Part shown: positions 24,745-35,363 of the stretch, piece after piece | How positions within the stretch are numbered: position 1 is the stretch's first letter | Layout of the letters: each line of letters begins with the position of its first letter | DNA from: Adenanthera pavonina | Lineage: Eukaryota; Streptophyta; Magnoliopsida; Fabales; Fabaceae | Direction: 5' to 3' | Assembly: GCA_026686845.1 (NCBI GenBank) | Contig: JAIVEN010000012.1 | Coordinates: forward strand, 18,788,501 to 18,852,500 | DNA: 64,000 nucleotides | Translations under genes and position numbers: made by a program | Notes under the pieces: generated by a model | The model's database searches: none | Told to the model about the DNA's origin: nothing | What the model saw: the letters and a program-made list of their open reading frames with translations, nothing else

Positions 24745-26215
24745 TGTGAATGAAGTGATATAATTGCAATAAACACATAAATGCTTATTAATATCAAAGT
24801 TATAGATTCAGATAAACATAACATTAATACATATTATAACCCTCATTTGGATAGAAACTACAATATACCATCATTAAATAAATGCTATAAGTTATCTTTA
24901 TAAGGTAATTAAATATTATCCAAAATATACATGTTATCTTTAGACATGCACATATATCTAACTAAAATAATAATTCACATCCATTCTGTTTACTAATTAT
25001 AGAATGATAATTTACCTTTAGGCAAATTTGAAAATTCTAGTAATTAGCAAATGTCAATCTATCCATTTATTTCATAATTGACATTTTATTTATCCTATGA
25101 ATAGATGACCATTTATGCATGATATATATTAACTCCATTATAGTTTAACCACTTTGGTGATAACAAATTACATACAAGTAATATAATCTATGTATATAAT
25201 AATTATTTCTTAATATTGAACGCAAAACAATTCTCATAAATTTTTAAAACTTTCATAAGCCAAAACATAAATTTTTATTTTATTTTATTTTTTTTGGAAA
25301 ATCTAGGGACAAAACATAATTTCAAAAAAAAAATTTGGGGTAAACACATAATTTTTCTTATGGACCACTAACATAAATATGCCTAATTACCAAGTCAAAT
25401 AGTAAATAAATAGAACGATAGCAATCATAACGTCAATGGGCTGTTGGATATCTCTTTATTTGTTCTATGTCACAGTTCAAATCCTAGCTAGACAACAACA
25501 TTCAAAACAATGTTGTATGGGTCTTCCCTAACCTTCAGCTAGAACCCGACCTGACCCAGTTTAAATAGAACAAGTAACCGTGAACTTTAGATGCCCATAT
25601 CTTGCAATCTAGAACTCCATTTTAGGTGATTCAAAGTCAAAACACTCAGAATTTCATGGGCTTTCTTTATATGTAATTAAATCAATCAAAATATAAACTC
25701 CATAGATCAAAAGTTAAAACTTCATACACATAATGGTTTGTTCCCTTAATTTTTCTACATACTGCCGTACACATTCTAATATGCAAAAAATCAACTGCAT
25801 AATTTCAAAAACATGATTTCATATTCCAATAGTTCAGAACATCCAATTATTACTATATCCATAAGATCCAAAGTTGGGTTTTTCTATAAGATTTTTTATT
25901 TTCACTGAAGCAATTAACCATCAAATTTCATCATATATATTATGAGAGACATATCATCATAATGACTAATATACATATATAATCAATGAGTCAAAACATA
26001 ATGGAACAAGTAAGTTCAAGCAAGTCATAAAAGTTTGGCCTTTCCATAAGAAAAGTAATAAATATGCATTTAGACAAAGATATAGTTTTATGTTAAAATT
26101 CATTCAATAGATCCAAATGAGTATAACATAATAATTAGTTTGGCAACTTTCATAGAATGACTTTCTCCTAATCGAATGTATAAGATTAGGGTAAATAGTA
26201 GGCAGAGGTTAAATA
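24745..26215 (-). other. long untranslated stretch between copia PBS and gag
   Basis: About 1.47 kb with no coding signal lies between the primer-binding site and the first recognisable gag residues. Copia leaders are usually much shorter, so this may be an expanded leader or contain an unrecognised insertion. No inner target duplication was found. Confidence 0.5.
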
Positions 26216-26228
26216 GGTTTTGATACCA
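26216..26228 (-). other. primer-binding site of the copia element
   Basis: On the element strand it reads TGGTATCAAAACC, two bases inside the 5' LTR. It matches the usual plant initiator-Met tRNA primer site (TGGTATCAGAGC type) with changes near its inner end. Confidence 0.85.
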
Positions 26229-26230
26229 CA

Positions 26231-26604
26231 TGTAAATTTAAAAATGCGAACCTGAAGTGGAAGACATAAATGAGCAACCTCCAGCCATATTGTTATTCTC
26301 TCAAAATTAATTTCTCTTTCTTAACTCTAACTCTTAATTTTAGGTAACACTATTTGATGGAGTACTTGTACTTAATGGGATGAGAGAGAACCAATTTATA
26401 ATGAATTAGATTTAATCTTGTACGTCCATCAAGTACCAGATGAACGGATTGGATTTAATTATACTGTTAAGATAAACCTTAAAATTAAATGTAGATAATT
26501 TGTAGAATTAATTCCTCAATCAACTTAATTAGAGAAAATCTATTTATTATCTTATGTTTAATTTATGATATTATCAAGTCACATAATTTGAAATGTTTCT
26601 AACA
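26231..26604 (-). repeat. 5' LTR of the copia element
   Basis: 374 bp, TG...CA, paired with 19980-20350. The right target copy aatag follows at 26605-26609. Confidence 0.93.
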
Positions 26605-26650
26605 AATAGAACCTGAATAATGCACAGGCGCTCACACACACATATGCTAA

Positions 26651-26733
26651 TCTATTCAATCCTTGAATGGTTTATTATGACAACGTAACAACTTGTGAGG
26701 ATGCATGTCCCTTCTCTTGTTGAAGATGTATTT
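26651..26733 (+). repeat. block-flank repeat, most upstream copy
   Basis: Contains tatgacaacgtaacaa, then cttgtgaggatgcatgtccc and cttgttgaagatgta. Related copies lie at 29045, 33451 and 38350 in the same orientation and at 30579 and 36722 inverted. Downstream 26752-26818 also matches 29161-29205 and 33538-33618. No family gene follows within this block, so it is a truncated block. Confidence 0.7.
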
Positions 26734-26819
26734 TACAGTCTTGGGAATTTTGCATGCTAGATCATGAAAGTGCATGCATGCTAAATTTACTCATCAATTG
26801 AGTGATTAGTGAAGGAATT

Positions 26820-27430
26820 TACATCTGACTGGTCCTCACAATACGTCATTCTTAACATGAATGTGCTGTTGCGGAGTTCATAACTCAGAAAACAAACCAC
26901 TAACTTGCAGAAAACTACCAATATTTCTGCCAAGAATGCATGCTAAATTTAAATTTAATAATAAATGATATATAGCCAAAATTATTAAATATAGGTAGAC
27001 TAAGTTAAGCTTATTACACGATTCAATTTCTCAGCTAACTGAGACTAATCCCAACTCCATCACTAAGTTTCATAACTAATTTGAAGAACTATCTGCCTTA
27101 AGATTAATTTCTTCTAACTTTTTTTTTCTTTATGATTTCAGATTTAGTATTTAGATCAATTCACTCTGAGGATATTTATTTGCATCAGATCATCTAGTAC
27201 GATGAGATGTATTTATAAAGTCTTCCGCTACTACTATAATTTCTAGAAATAATTCATGTATGAAATTTAAATAAAGATTGAATTTTTCTTACATGTGATT
27301 ATTACATACATTTAAGTGATCTTAAGAAGTTTATTATCACCAATGGATGCCTGGTCAAGTGGCGAGGGATTTGACTAGCATTTCTCGAGTTTGAAATTTT
27401 GATTCTTAAGGGTGCAGCAGCCTTAAAAAA
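26820..27430. other. gene-free sequence
   Basis: No gene supported. A tRNA-promoter-like stretch at about 27343-27415 could be a SINE relic but is not secure. Confidence 0.4.
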
Positions 27431-27439
27431 TTAAGACAA

Positions 27440-27745
27440 GGAAATTTATTTTTTTATTTTTAATTTAAAAATTATAAATAATAAAATATGTTTCTCATGG
27501 ATGATACAGTTATGTATCTGCATAAATTTATCTTATTATATATATTTTTTATTCACACTGTATAACTATATGATTATAAATATATTATTTTTATTGTGTA
27601 ATATTTAAATTGAAAAAAAATAAAAATTGTATAATTATTAAAAAATAATTTTTTATTTTTAAACTTAAATATTAAAAAAAATAAAAAATTAAAAAAATGA
27701 ATGGGGCAGGAGGAAGGCACGCCTCTTGGCAAGAGAGACCCTTCC
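27440..27745. repeat. copy of a dispersed AT-core repeat with GGCAGGAGG end
   Basis: AT-rich core with 'ataaaatatg', 'tgtatctgcataaattt', 'actgtataactatatg' and long A/T runs, ending in ggggcaggaggaaggcacgc. The same core and a GTGTCTCCTGCC-type end occur at 33872, 39748, 41540, 52768 and 53538/54653. Probably a non-autonomous DNA element. Superfamily unresolved. Confidence 0.55.
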
Positions 27746-27966
27746 CCCCATATACAACTTAGTTTCATCTTCATGTGGCAACAAATTGACACGCCACGCT
27801 CATCAAACGCGCATTCTACCATGCATGCCCCCTCTCCTTCTCTCAATCTCTAACTACGGGCCCTCCCTATTTGTCGCACTTAATTTGGACCACCACAAAC
27901 TCGTTTCTTGCTGACGTAATTTAATGGCATCGGCTTCCACATTATTTTGGTTTGTCGACTTAGTAC

Positions 27967-28477
27967 CAAGGTTTAAAAAAAGGGTAAGGACACAAAATTT
28001 AATGGTTCAATTAAAATTAAATTGGTGATAATAAATTTAATAATTTTTTTATTTTATATATTATATAGAAAATTAAAAATATTATTAATAAATTTTACAA
28101 CCTGATATTAAAATCTAAACAAGTTAATATTCATTTATAATCATATTTTAAATTCAAAATAATTCATTAATATTATATTTTCATATTATTTATAAATAAA
28201 TTTATCATTATTAATAATTATATATCATAATAATACTTATACAATATTATAATATAGAAAAAAATTATACAAAAAATAATGTTATTTTATCTTCAAAACT
28301 AAAAAAAAGTAAAAATTTTTTAAAAATAAAAAAATAGGCCAGTTTAACACCGGTTCGTGACCGGTTTGACCAATTCTCATCGATTTTGAAAATGATTGGT
28401 CACTATCTAAGACCAAATCGGATCTAACACCGGTTCTCAGTCTAACTAGCTAGGTTGGTTCGATATTTTGAACACTG
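27967..28477. mobile_element. hAT-like MITE, copy 3
   Basis: 511 bp, inverted relative to copy 2. It starts CAAGGTTTAAAAAAAGG and ends in the complement of CAGTGTTCAAAATATCGAA. The 8-bp flanks are cttagtac (27959-27966) and cttaatac (28478-28485), seven of eight identical. AT-rich core, then CACCGGTTC-type subterminal motifs. Confidence 0.8.
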
Positions 28478-28479
28478 CT

Positions 28480-29040
28480 TAATACTGCCTCATCAATTAA
28501 TCATCTCACAAACGCATCTGACTGCCCGTTAGCATATATAAAAATCAATCATGGCTCTCCATATCTATCTTTTGCTCCATTTAACTTATGTTAGGTATGG
28601 TACACATGAAAGGGATTTTATGAAAAAGATAATGAGAGAAAAATCCTTCTCTCATAAAATTTATTTGGTACACATCACTGAGATTTTATATAAATAAAAA
28701 ATAACATTTTCATAGAATCATTTTTTCCTTCTCTTTTCTATTTTCCTCAAAATGACTCGTTCCTATCATACATAACATTAAGTCTTCGCCTTCTTTGTCT
28801 CTTGGACTGCTCAATCTATGCACGGCATCTTCATCTTCTACCACCTTGTTCTCCTCCGTCAAACATGGAGGGTGTTTCTTCATCTTCTCAATCTCAACCC
28901 TCTTGTCAGTCATGAAGCATGAGGACGGAGGATTTGTCTTCTCCAACCTTAATCTCGACGCGACATTTTTATAATAAAAAAATGTTAAAAATTATATATA
29001 AATATATATATATATATATATGTAATTTGAGTCCTAACAT
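28480..29040. other. gene-free sequence
   Basis: No supported gene. A short frame at 28710-28946 (-) is Glu/Lys-rich but has no recognisable domain and no paralogue. A (TA)n tract lies near 29001-29021. Confidence 0.4.
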
Positions 29041-29044
29041 GCTA

Positions 29045-29140
29045 ATTTGTATTATTATTTTAATCCTGAATGATGTTGTATGACAATATAACAAGCTCGT
29101 AAAGATATATGCATGTCCCTTGTCTTGTTCAAGATATATT
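29045..29140 (+). repeat. block A left inverted repeat
   Basis: About 96 bp starting atttgtattattattttaat and including gttgtatgacaatataacaa, atgcatgtccc, and cttgttcaagatatat. It is matched in inverted orientation at 30579-30682. Together they enclose the intact gene at 29518-30000. Confidence 0.75.
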
Positions 29141-29345
29141 TCACAACACCTTCCAATTTTACATGCTAAATTTAATTTACACGTAATTTCGTCAACTGAG
29201 TCATATATATATATATATATATACACAACAAGGGGAAAAAAATCATAAAATCCACTGTCGATCATTGACATGTCATCCTCTTATTACTAAAATAACAAGA
29301 GACAGTGTGATAATATTAAAGTTTACACACTTTTATTACTAATAT

Positions 29346-29427
29346 ATCTTCCGCAATTACGGCGATTGTTGGCTTTTCCCATGAGTCACTCTCTCCCTGC
29401 CCTGGCGCCGAAATAAATGACATTAGC
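29346..29427 (+). promoter_or_regulatory. conserved upstream element of plus-strand copies
   Basis: Begins atatcttccgcaattacgg and ends ggcgccgaaataaatgac followed by atta. Homologous blocks stand in the same relative position at 33739-33837 and 41389-41469. The block contains atgagtca, the core of bZIP sites, and a GGCGCC palindrome. It lies 90-170 bp upstream of the ATG. Conservation may only reflect the duplication, so function is not proven. Confidence 0.5.
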
Positions 29428-29468
29428 ATCTAAATTCCCAGTACGTGTTTTTCCTCCCCCGTACACAA

Positions 29469-29476
29469 TATAAATA
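29469..29476 (+). promoter_or_regulatory. TATA box of family copy 3
   Basis: TATAAATA, ending 41 bp before the ATG. Same octamer and spacing as the split copy at 42067. Confidence 0.75.
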
Positions 29477-29517
29477 AAGGGAATCATTTCTCTTTCTCTT
29501 CAACAAACAGAAACAAT

Positions 29518-30000
29518 ATGTCTAACACCCATAGACAAAGCTTTTATTCACCAAGGCAAATTCCTTCTCCTGTCTCCTTCAATGTCTGCATCTTCAATGT
29601 CTCCCAACAACCATCTTCCTCACCAAACTCCATCTTCGCTTCCATCATTCCCATTCTTCTCAATTTCCTCCAAATACAAAGCTCAGGGACAAATCATCCC
29701 TCCCCATTTGAGCTTCATCCTGTGACTTCCATGGCTTCTGTCGGATGCTCGGTTGCCTATTACTTCACTGCTGCAGCTAAGTACATGTTTCCTGGTTTTG
29801 CTTCTCAGCTTGGCTTACTCATGTCCGCGTTTGGCTCTTTGGCTGTTGCCATTTTGATCTCTTTGATTCTGCAGCTTCCATGGTGGTCTGTGCTGTTCAC
29901 TGTAATATTAGTGGGTGGAATCCTCTTCGTGATGGATAGATTTTATGGAATACGTCCCCAACCAAGAGCCATACAACCACTCTTACCATTATATATATAA
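29518..30000 (+). CDS. uncharacterised small multi-pass membrane protein (family copy 3)
   Basis: Intact, intronless frame of 160 residues from ATG to TAA. No known family is recognised. The N-terminus is Ser/Gln/Pro-rich (SFYSPR at 8-13, SFNVCIFN at 20-27). Hydrophobic segments follow at about 39-54, 68-90 and 97-140. The last is broken by PWW at 121-123, as in copies 1 and 6. Invariant motifs are SPFELH (62-67), CSVAYY (77-82), MFPGFASQ (90-97), LISLILQLPWWS (113-124) and AIQPLLPL (151-158). Compared with copies 1 and 6 it has FVMDRFYGI instead of FKLLN after the last hydrophobic stretch. It also lacks the roughly 8-residue Asn/Phe tail. The conserved TATA box and upstream block support the start. 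It is the only intact plus-strand member, and copies in blocks B and C are dead. Function unknown. Membrane location is inferred from hydrophobicity. Confidence 0.8.
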   Translation: MSNTHRQSFYSPRQIPSPVSFNVCIFNVSQQPSSSPNSIFASIIPILLNFLQIQSSGTNHPSPFELHPVTSMASVGCSVAYYFTAAAKYMFPGFASQLGLLMSAFGSLAVAILISLILQLPWWSVLFTVILVGGILFVMDRFYGIRPQPRAIQPLLPLYI

Positions 30001-30004
30001 TATC

Positions 30005-30575
30005 AGATTGAATAATATATGGAAAGTCATCCTTGTGTTTATGTGATCCAAATTCTTGAGCTGCAAAAAACAAAACTCAAAAGCCTCTCAGTCTTGCAAG
30101 AGAAGCTTAGTTAGTAATGTTCAAGTTTTTAAGGTCTTCAAGTTTGATGAAAGTGTGGATGGAGGCATAGAGTAGTGCAGAGAGAAAGGAGAGAGGTAAG
30201 CGTTGAACAAGGAGAAGGGTTCACCAGAATATTCTCAGGGAGCAGAAGGTTCACTGCAAGTTTTAATTTCACGCTTAAGGAGAAGAAGAAGAAGATACGG
30301 ATCTTTCCCCTGTTGTCATGTCATCATTATTATTCCACACTGTTAATGCCACATGCACATCGTAAGGATGATGATATCTTGCAAACGAATTTAACTTTGA
30401 GGACCTTTTGATTGGAAGATATATAATTACAGAGAATAATTTTTAAATAATTAAATTATATGGGGCGTAAATTAAAATTGAGCTCCATTAATAACGGAAT
30501 TGGTTGATTAATTTTTTCTATAAATATTAATTTTATTGGTATGTTCAATATTAAATTTTATGAATTAATTAAAAA
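30005..30575. other. 3' flank of family copy 3
   Basis: Gene-free. From about 30257 it matches block B (36120 onward), for example atttcacgcttaa and catgtcatcattattatt. The block-B copy carries an extra MITE at 36277-36543. Confidence 0.6.
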
Positions 30576-30578
30576 TTG

Positions 30579-30682
30579 AATATATCTTTGATTAACAAGA
30601 AAAGGGAGCTAGCTAGATGCATCCTCGCAAACTTGTTATTATGTGGTCATACAAAAGCACCAAGAATTAAAATGAGAGACAG
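30579..30682 (-). repeat. block A right inverted repeat
   Basis: The reverse complement matches 29045-29140 and still better 38350-38452. Shared strings on the minus strand include ctcattttaattcttggtgc and cttttgtatgaccacataa, then aacaagtttgcgaggatgca. An equivalent inverted copy sits at 36722-36815 in block B. Confidence 0.75.
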
Positions 30683-31006
30683 ATTCTAATTTCCTTGCAT
30701 TTCAAACGATACAGATTCTTATTTGGTTGAATGCCATTTTCTCTGTTAAGGTAGGAATTAATGGGATCAAGATTCCAAAGCTAAATCAATGTTTCTTATT
30801 TGGTTGAAACATAAGAGCTTTTTTGTTTAGTTGCTATTGCTACTCGTCCTATGCAGAATTTTTGAGGTTTATGAAACATTTCTTCGAACACCGTATATGC
30901 ATATGCCTGCCATGATGAGGGATATAAACAAGACCATGCATACAGAATAAGTAACCAATTGGTATGTGTGTGTGTGTATTTGTAAATCAAGGAAGCATTC
31001 ACTTTT

Positions 31007-32082
31007 GGGATTTAGATCCTCTCCCGCAGCGTTGTCTCAATCTTCTCCATCAATAATCATGTGCGTTGGTTTCATCCAAGGGCTGATAGAAATGGCAGTC
31101 ATTTTTTTTTTTTGCTGATAGAATAAATGGTCCACAATTTAATAATAAATTGATCATTGAAAATAATTTCGTTTTTATTTTTAATTTATATATTTTATTA
31201 TTGGGATCTTTACATGTATTTTTTTTAATCTTTATTACATTTTTTACATTTAAACAGTATGAATGTTTAACAAAAGTTTTGAAAAAACATTGATTGAAAT
31301 TTCTTCTTTTTGACCTCAAAGCCGTATGGAATTGAACTAGGCATAACACTATGCACTGACTTTTAGTTGAAAAATGAATAATTTTAGCTAATTTTTAATT
31401 TAGTCATAAAAATTAAATATTATAGTTACTTCCTCGATCCTAAAAATAAGATATTTTTAATTGTTTCACGCATTTTAAGAGACAAAATTATATCATTAAA
31501 TTTATTAAAAAAATTTAATATTTCCTACCATTTATTCTTATTAATTACATTATCTCTCATACTTCTCTCAATATCTATCTATCACATGTTAATTATACAC
31601 CACGGGTAAGAATGGAAAAAAATAATTAATGCATAAAATAACCTTACAAAATGTCCTATATTTTTTATCAAGTATTACTTCTAAAAAAATGTCCTATATT
31701 TAGGATTCAAGGGAGTATACACTAATAAAAAACATATGTAACATCCACAAGGCATGAGAAAAATTATTGAAAATACTTTTAAAAGTGAGAGAATAATATT
31801 TTTTTATATTTAAGAAAAAATGCATCCATATATAAAGTAATTTTTCATATATATTAAAATTAAGAAAACTAAGTTTTAAAATAATATATTTGGCTAAGAG
31901 ATTTTACATACTGCCAATGCCATATTGCGTACTGTGTGAGTAAGTATGTCTCATGGTGGGTCCACCGTATTCATCAACATTCACAATGAACTAGGCTCTT
32001 CTCAGCCCTCAGATGAAACCAACGCACATAATTATTGATGGAGAGAGGATCCAAACAGTCTTACGGGAGAGGATCTGAATCC
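31007..32082. mobile_element. MULE-like element with ~75-bp inverted ends
   Basis: 1,076 bp. The left end GGGATTTAGATCCTCTCCCG is matched by the inverted right end GGATTCAGATCCTCTCCCG. The similarity continues for about 75 bp, including ccatcaataatcatgtgcgt. The flanks are 9-bp duplications ttcactttt (30998-31006) and ttcactttc (32083-32091). Block B retains the unfilled site ttcactttc at about 37139-37147. The 9-bp duplication and long inverted ends fit the Mutator superfamily. No transposase is present. A Stowaway-like MITE is nested inside at 31429-31715. Confidence 0.85.
31429..31715. mobile_element. Stowaway-like MITE
   Basis: 287 bp. Ends CTTCCTCGATCCTAAA and, inverted, CTCCCTTGAATCCTAAA, flanked by TA on both sides (31427-31428 and 31716-31717). 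This matches Tc1/mariner Stowaway features. Confidence 0.8.
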
Positions 32083-32310
32083 TTCACTTTCGTGGTTTAA
32101 TGTAACTCATCTTGGTTCTATGGATACACAAAAAAAAAAAGTGTTGCTTGAAATAGAAGCCTTTTTTGACCAATTATGCTGCTAGTCCTAAAAAATCATT
32201 CCTTCTCGTTACATCATCGGCTTGTCCGAGGCTTACGTATATACTCGTGCTGAAACAGAAGCCTTTGACTTTGAATGTAAAATGACAAAATTAGCCTTTG
32301 AAAAAATGTT
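32083..32310. repeat. block A tail, paralogous to 37139-37345
   Basis: Shares 'ttggttctatggata', 'gttgcttgaaatagaagcc' and 'tatgctgctagtcctaaaaa' with block B. The stretch 32270-32310 also matches 40485-40530 in block C. Confidence 0.7.
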
Positions 32311-32840
32311 GGTGTGGTTAACGCAAAGTAGAGGGTGATGGTTTCGTGGGGTCCAAACCAATATATCCTCCCTTTTCAATTATTATATATTAATATATAT
32401 AATTATATATATATATATTTAAATTGAAGATTTATTTTTAATAAAAATAGGAAAATAATTCATAATTGTTGGCAATTGCAATTATACTTTTTTCTATCAG
32501 AATATTATGCATTAACATTTCATAATAGAAAGTTGGGATCCAATTGATCTACTTTTCAAAACAAAAATTGTAAGCCTTTTAATTTTTATGTAAAATTTTC
32601 TCACTTGCTTTGATAAATTTATGTTCAATATATATATCATAAGGAAATAAATATGTGAATAAAATTAATATTTATATTATGAGTAAAAAGATTAAAAAAT
32701 GAATATTATTAAATAATAATATTTTATTTAAATGACTCATATTTTAAATAATAAACTTATTGAATAAACCTTGCATATAGGGAAGGAGGGAGTAATTTGT
32801 ATTGTTATTTTAAATTTTTAATTCTGAATACTGATGTATG
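32311..32840. other. gene-free AT-rich sequence
   Basis: No gene. The last ~35 bp (about 32805-32840) are the left part of the block-B flank repeat, separated from 33451 by the hAT MITE. Confidence 0.5.
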
Positions 32841-33450
32841 TATAGTATAAAAAACTAGACCAAACAAACTAATTTGACTGTTTAAATCGGAAATCGATAC
32901 CTAGTTCAGATTGGATAAAGGAAAGAACCAATTGAGTTCAGAACCGGTGTGAACCGTTTGAAAACTAGTCAAATTGATTATGAACCAGATAGAATCAATT
33001 GTAAACCGGGTTAGAACTAGTTTGAACTAGTTGATTTTTTTATATTTTTATTTTTAATTTAAAGATAAAATAATATTATTTTTAATACTAAATAATATTA
33101 TTTTATGTATAAATTTATTTTTTGTTATTATTATAATATTGTATAAGTATTATTATGTTACAAAATTATTATTAATAATAAATTTACTTAACAAATAATA
33201 CATAATTAGTTAATTATTTTATATTCAAAATTTGATTATAAATGAATAATAACTTATTTAGATTTTAATATTAAGTTATTAAACTTATTAATAATAATTT
33301 TTAATTTTTGTATAATATATAACATATAAAATAAAAAACATATTAATTTTATTAATATTAGTTTGATTAGAATTCAACCCCGATTGAACTATTAAATCTT
33401 GAATTAATACGTCAACCAATTAAATGATTAGTTTAATTTTTAATATTTTA
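32841..33450. mobile_element. hAT-like MITE, copy 4
   Basis: 610 bp. Ends TATAGTATAAAAAACT and, inverted, TAAAATATTAAAAATTAAAC. GGTGTGAACCG and AACCGGGTTAGAACTAG-type subterminal motifs and an AT core are as in the other copies. The 8-bp flanks are gatgtatg (32833-32840) and attgtatg (33451-33458), six of eight identical. It interrupts the block-B left flank repeat. Block A at about 29070-29082 shows the uninterrupted arrangement. Confidence 0.78.
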
Positions 33451-33520
33451 ATTGTATGACAATAAAACAAGCTGGCGAAGATATATGCATGCCCTTTGTG
33501 TTGTAGAGGACATATCTTGC
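33451..33520 (+). repeat. block B left inverted repeat (inner part)
   Basis: Matches 29075-29140, starting tgtatgacaataaaacaagc. Its outer part lies before the hAT MITE. Confidence 0.7.
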
Positions 33521-33731
33521 AGCACCTTCGAAGTTTACATGATGACGAAAATGCTAAATTTACACGTAATTTCGTCAACTGGGTCATAACTTTCATGATC
33601 AATTGACTGATAAACAAAAGAAAAAAGTTCATAAATCCATCATCCATCATTGACATGTCATCCTCTTATTACTATAATAACAAGAGACATAATAATAATG
33701 ATAATATTAAAGTTTAAAAAGTTCTGTTAAA

Positions 33732-33870
33732 ATGAATATCTTCCACAACTGCGGCGATTGTAGTTATCAGTCCGCCGTGGCAGTGGCGCCCTTGACCATG
33801 AGTCGCTTACGCGCTGGCGCCAAAATAAATGACATTAACTTCTCACTTCCCTGTGTTTTTCCTCCCACAT
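33732..33870 (+). promoter_or_regulatory. conserved upstream element in block B (orphan)
   Basis: Homologous to 29343-29465: atatcttccacaactgcgg, ttgaccatgagtcgc, ggcgccaaaataaatgac and tttttcctccca. It is followed by transposon sequence instead of a TATA box and gene, so it is no longer attached to a coding region. Confidence 0.6.
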
Positions 33871-33871
33871 A

Positions 33872-34150
33872 CACGGATGGGGTGTCTCCTGCCACAGTCG
33901 TGTCTGATAAGAAAATTATTTTTTTTAATTTTAAAAATTATAAATGATATAATATATTTTCTGAGGACCATACAGTTACGTATCTGTATAGTTTTTTCCT
34001 ATTTTATATATATTTTTACTTATACTGTATAACTATATAATTGTAAAAATGCTACTTTTACTATATAATACTTAAATTAAGGAAAAAATAAAAACAATAC
34101 AATTTTTATAGTTGTATTATGGTAAAAAAAAAATAAAAACAATACAACTT
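33872..34150. repeat. copy of the GTGTCTCCTGCC dispersed repeat
   Basis: Starts ggggtgtctcctgccacag, then an AT core with gataagaaaattatt, atacagttacgtatctgtat and actgtataactatataa, like the copies at 27440 and 52768. The right end was not resolved and runs into a (TTTCT)n tract at about 34150-34194. Confidence 0.55.
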
Positions 34151-34164
34151 GTTTTCTTTCTTTC

Positions 34165-34194
<30 letters not shown>

Positions 34195-34196
<2 letters not shown>

Positions 34197-34857
34197 GGCG
34201 ATGGATAATTGCTGGTCACCAAATTTGTTGTTGTTCATGTTCATGTTATTTGAGACTGAGATAATGGGGGCGTAAAGGCTGAGAATGACTCAGCAGCGTT
34301 GAATTTCTTATAATGAATTTTTGTGTTAAGAAGTAAAAACCTTTCTTCTGTTACCGTCCGACGATGGATAAAATAAACTGAGAAAAATTGAGTAATCCGT
34401 TGTATGCACATTTTCACTTCTTATATAACTCAATGTTCTAAATTCCCTAAATTTTTTACTGTAGTTAATCTGTCGTGGCCGGTCCAGAACGATCTCATCT
34501 CATTAATTAAAATTGTGTCCAAGTCATTTCCTCGAGTCGTTTATTGAAATTCAGGTTGAAAACAAGAGTCGTTTATTGAATTTTTTCGGACACAAAAAAA
34601 ACATTGAAACTCGAGAGATAACTCGTCCAGAGTCTGGACTCCGGAACTCGCAGACTAGACTTTATTAATAATGGGCTTCGGAATTTCCACGGTTTTCAGA
34701 TGTTGCAATACGGAAAAAAGAATCAGTGATTGGGCCATTTCTGTATATAGATTGGCCCATAAAGAAGTGATACAAATTACCAATGCTTCAAAAATAATTC
34801 CATTTATTTATCGAAAAAAATAGTAATTCCATTTATTGAATTAAAGAAAATAAATTA
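34195..34857. other. gene-free sequence
   Basis: Nothing supported. No open frame of note and no matching repeat recognised. Confidence 0.4.
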
Positions 34858-35363
34858 AACTACCACATAGCCATAATAACTTCAGCCTATCGCAATAATA
34901 AATTTTGTAATAACTGTAAAAGTGTTACCTAAAAATGTGAATATTAGCCTTAATCTTAAAGTACGAATATTAAATAATGTTTGAAAATTGTTATCTAAAA
35001 TAATATAGGTAACGGTTTTGTACATGTCTAATATTATTTAAATAGACAACAAATAATACTTCTTACCTATTAGGTAAATTGTTCCCATCAATGTTAGGCA
35101 ACAGTTCACCTGCGTTGCTTAAATAGAAAACTTATGGATAATGGGTATTGTTTGTTACCCATTTTAATAATAGAAGATAACAGGCAAGCAATCATTGCCT
35201 ATTTTATTATAGGCAACATTTTTCAATTATTATTCAATATTCATTCTTTAAAAATAAGACTAATATTACACTAAAAAAATTGTTGCCCACTTAAATTTTA
35301 GGTAACACTTTTTATATCGGTTGCAAAAGCAACTCTTGCTGTAAGATAAAAGTGTTGTAGTGT
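34858..35363. mobile_element. probable CACTA-like non-autonomous element
   Basis: The right end, read inverted, is CACTACAACACTTTTATC, a CACTA-type terminus. The left end is a weaker match (ACTACCACATAGCC at about 34859). The interior is built of GTTACCTA and GTTGCCTA-type subterminal repeats, typical of CACTA elements. It directly abuts the remnant of the block-B family gene. No clean 3-bp target duplication could be fixed. Confidence 0.5.

Larger units (their letters stand above)
19980..26604 (-). mobile_element. complete but defective Ty1/copia LTR retrotransposon
   Basis: Element of 6,625 bp in reverse orientation, bounded by an exact 5-bp target duplication aatag (19975-19979 and 26605-26609). 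LTRs lie at 19980-20350 and 26231-26604, both starting TG and ending CA. The tRNA-iMet-type primer site and a polypurine tract sit in the expected places. Along the minus strand the order is gag, zinc knuckle, GAG-pre-integrase/integrase, reverse transcriptase, RNase H, which is diagnostic of copia. All domains are interrupted by stops and frameshifts, and the LTRs are visibly diverged, so the insertion is old. Confidence 0.95.

Noticed and set aside
27343..27415. tRNA-promoter-like stretch (tggtcaagtggc, then gagtttgaaattttg)
   Set aside because: It does not fold into a tRNA and the B-box match is poor. It may be a SINE relic, but no poly-A tail, target duplication or second copy was found.
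28710..28946. 78-residue charged frame on the minus strand
   Set aside because: No domain, no repeat in the paralogous blocks, and no conserved upstream signals.
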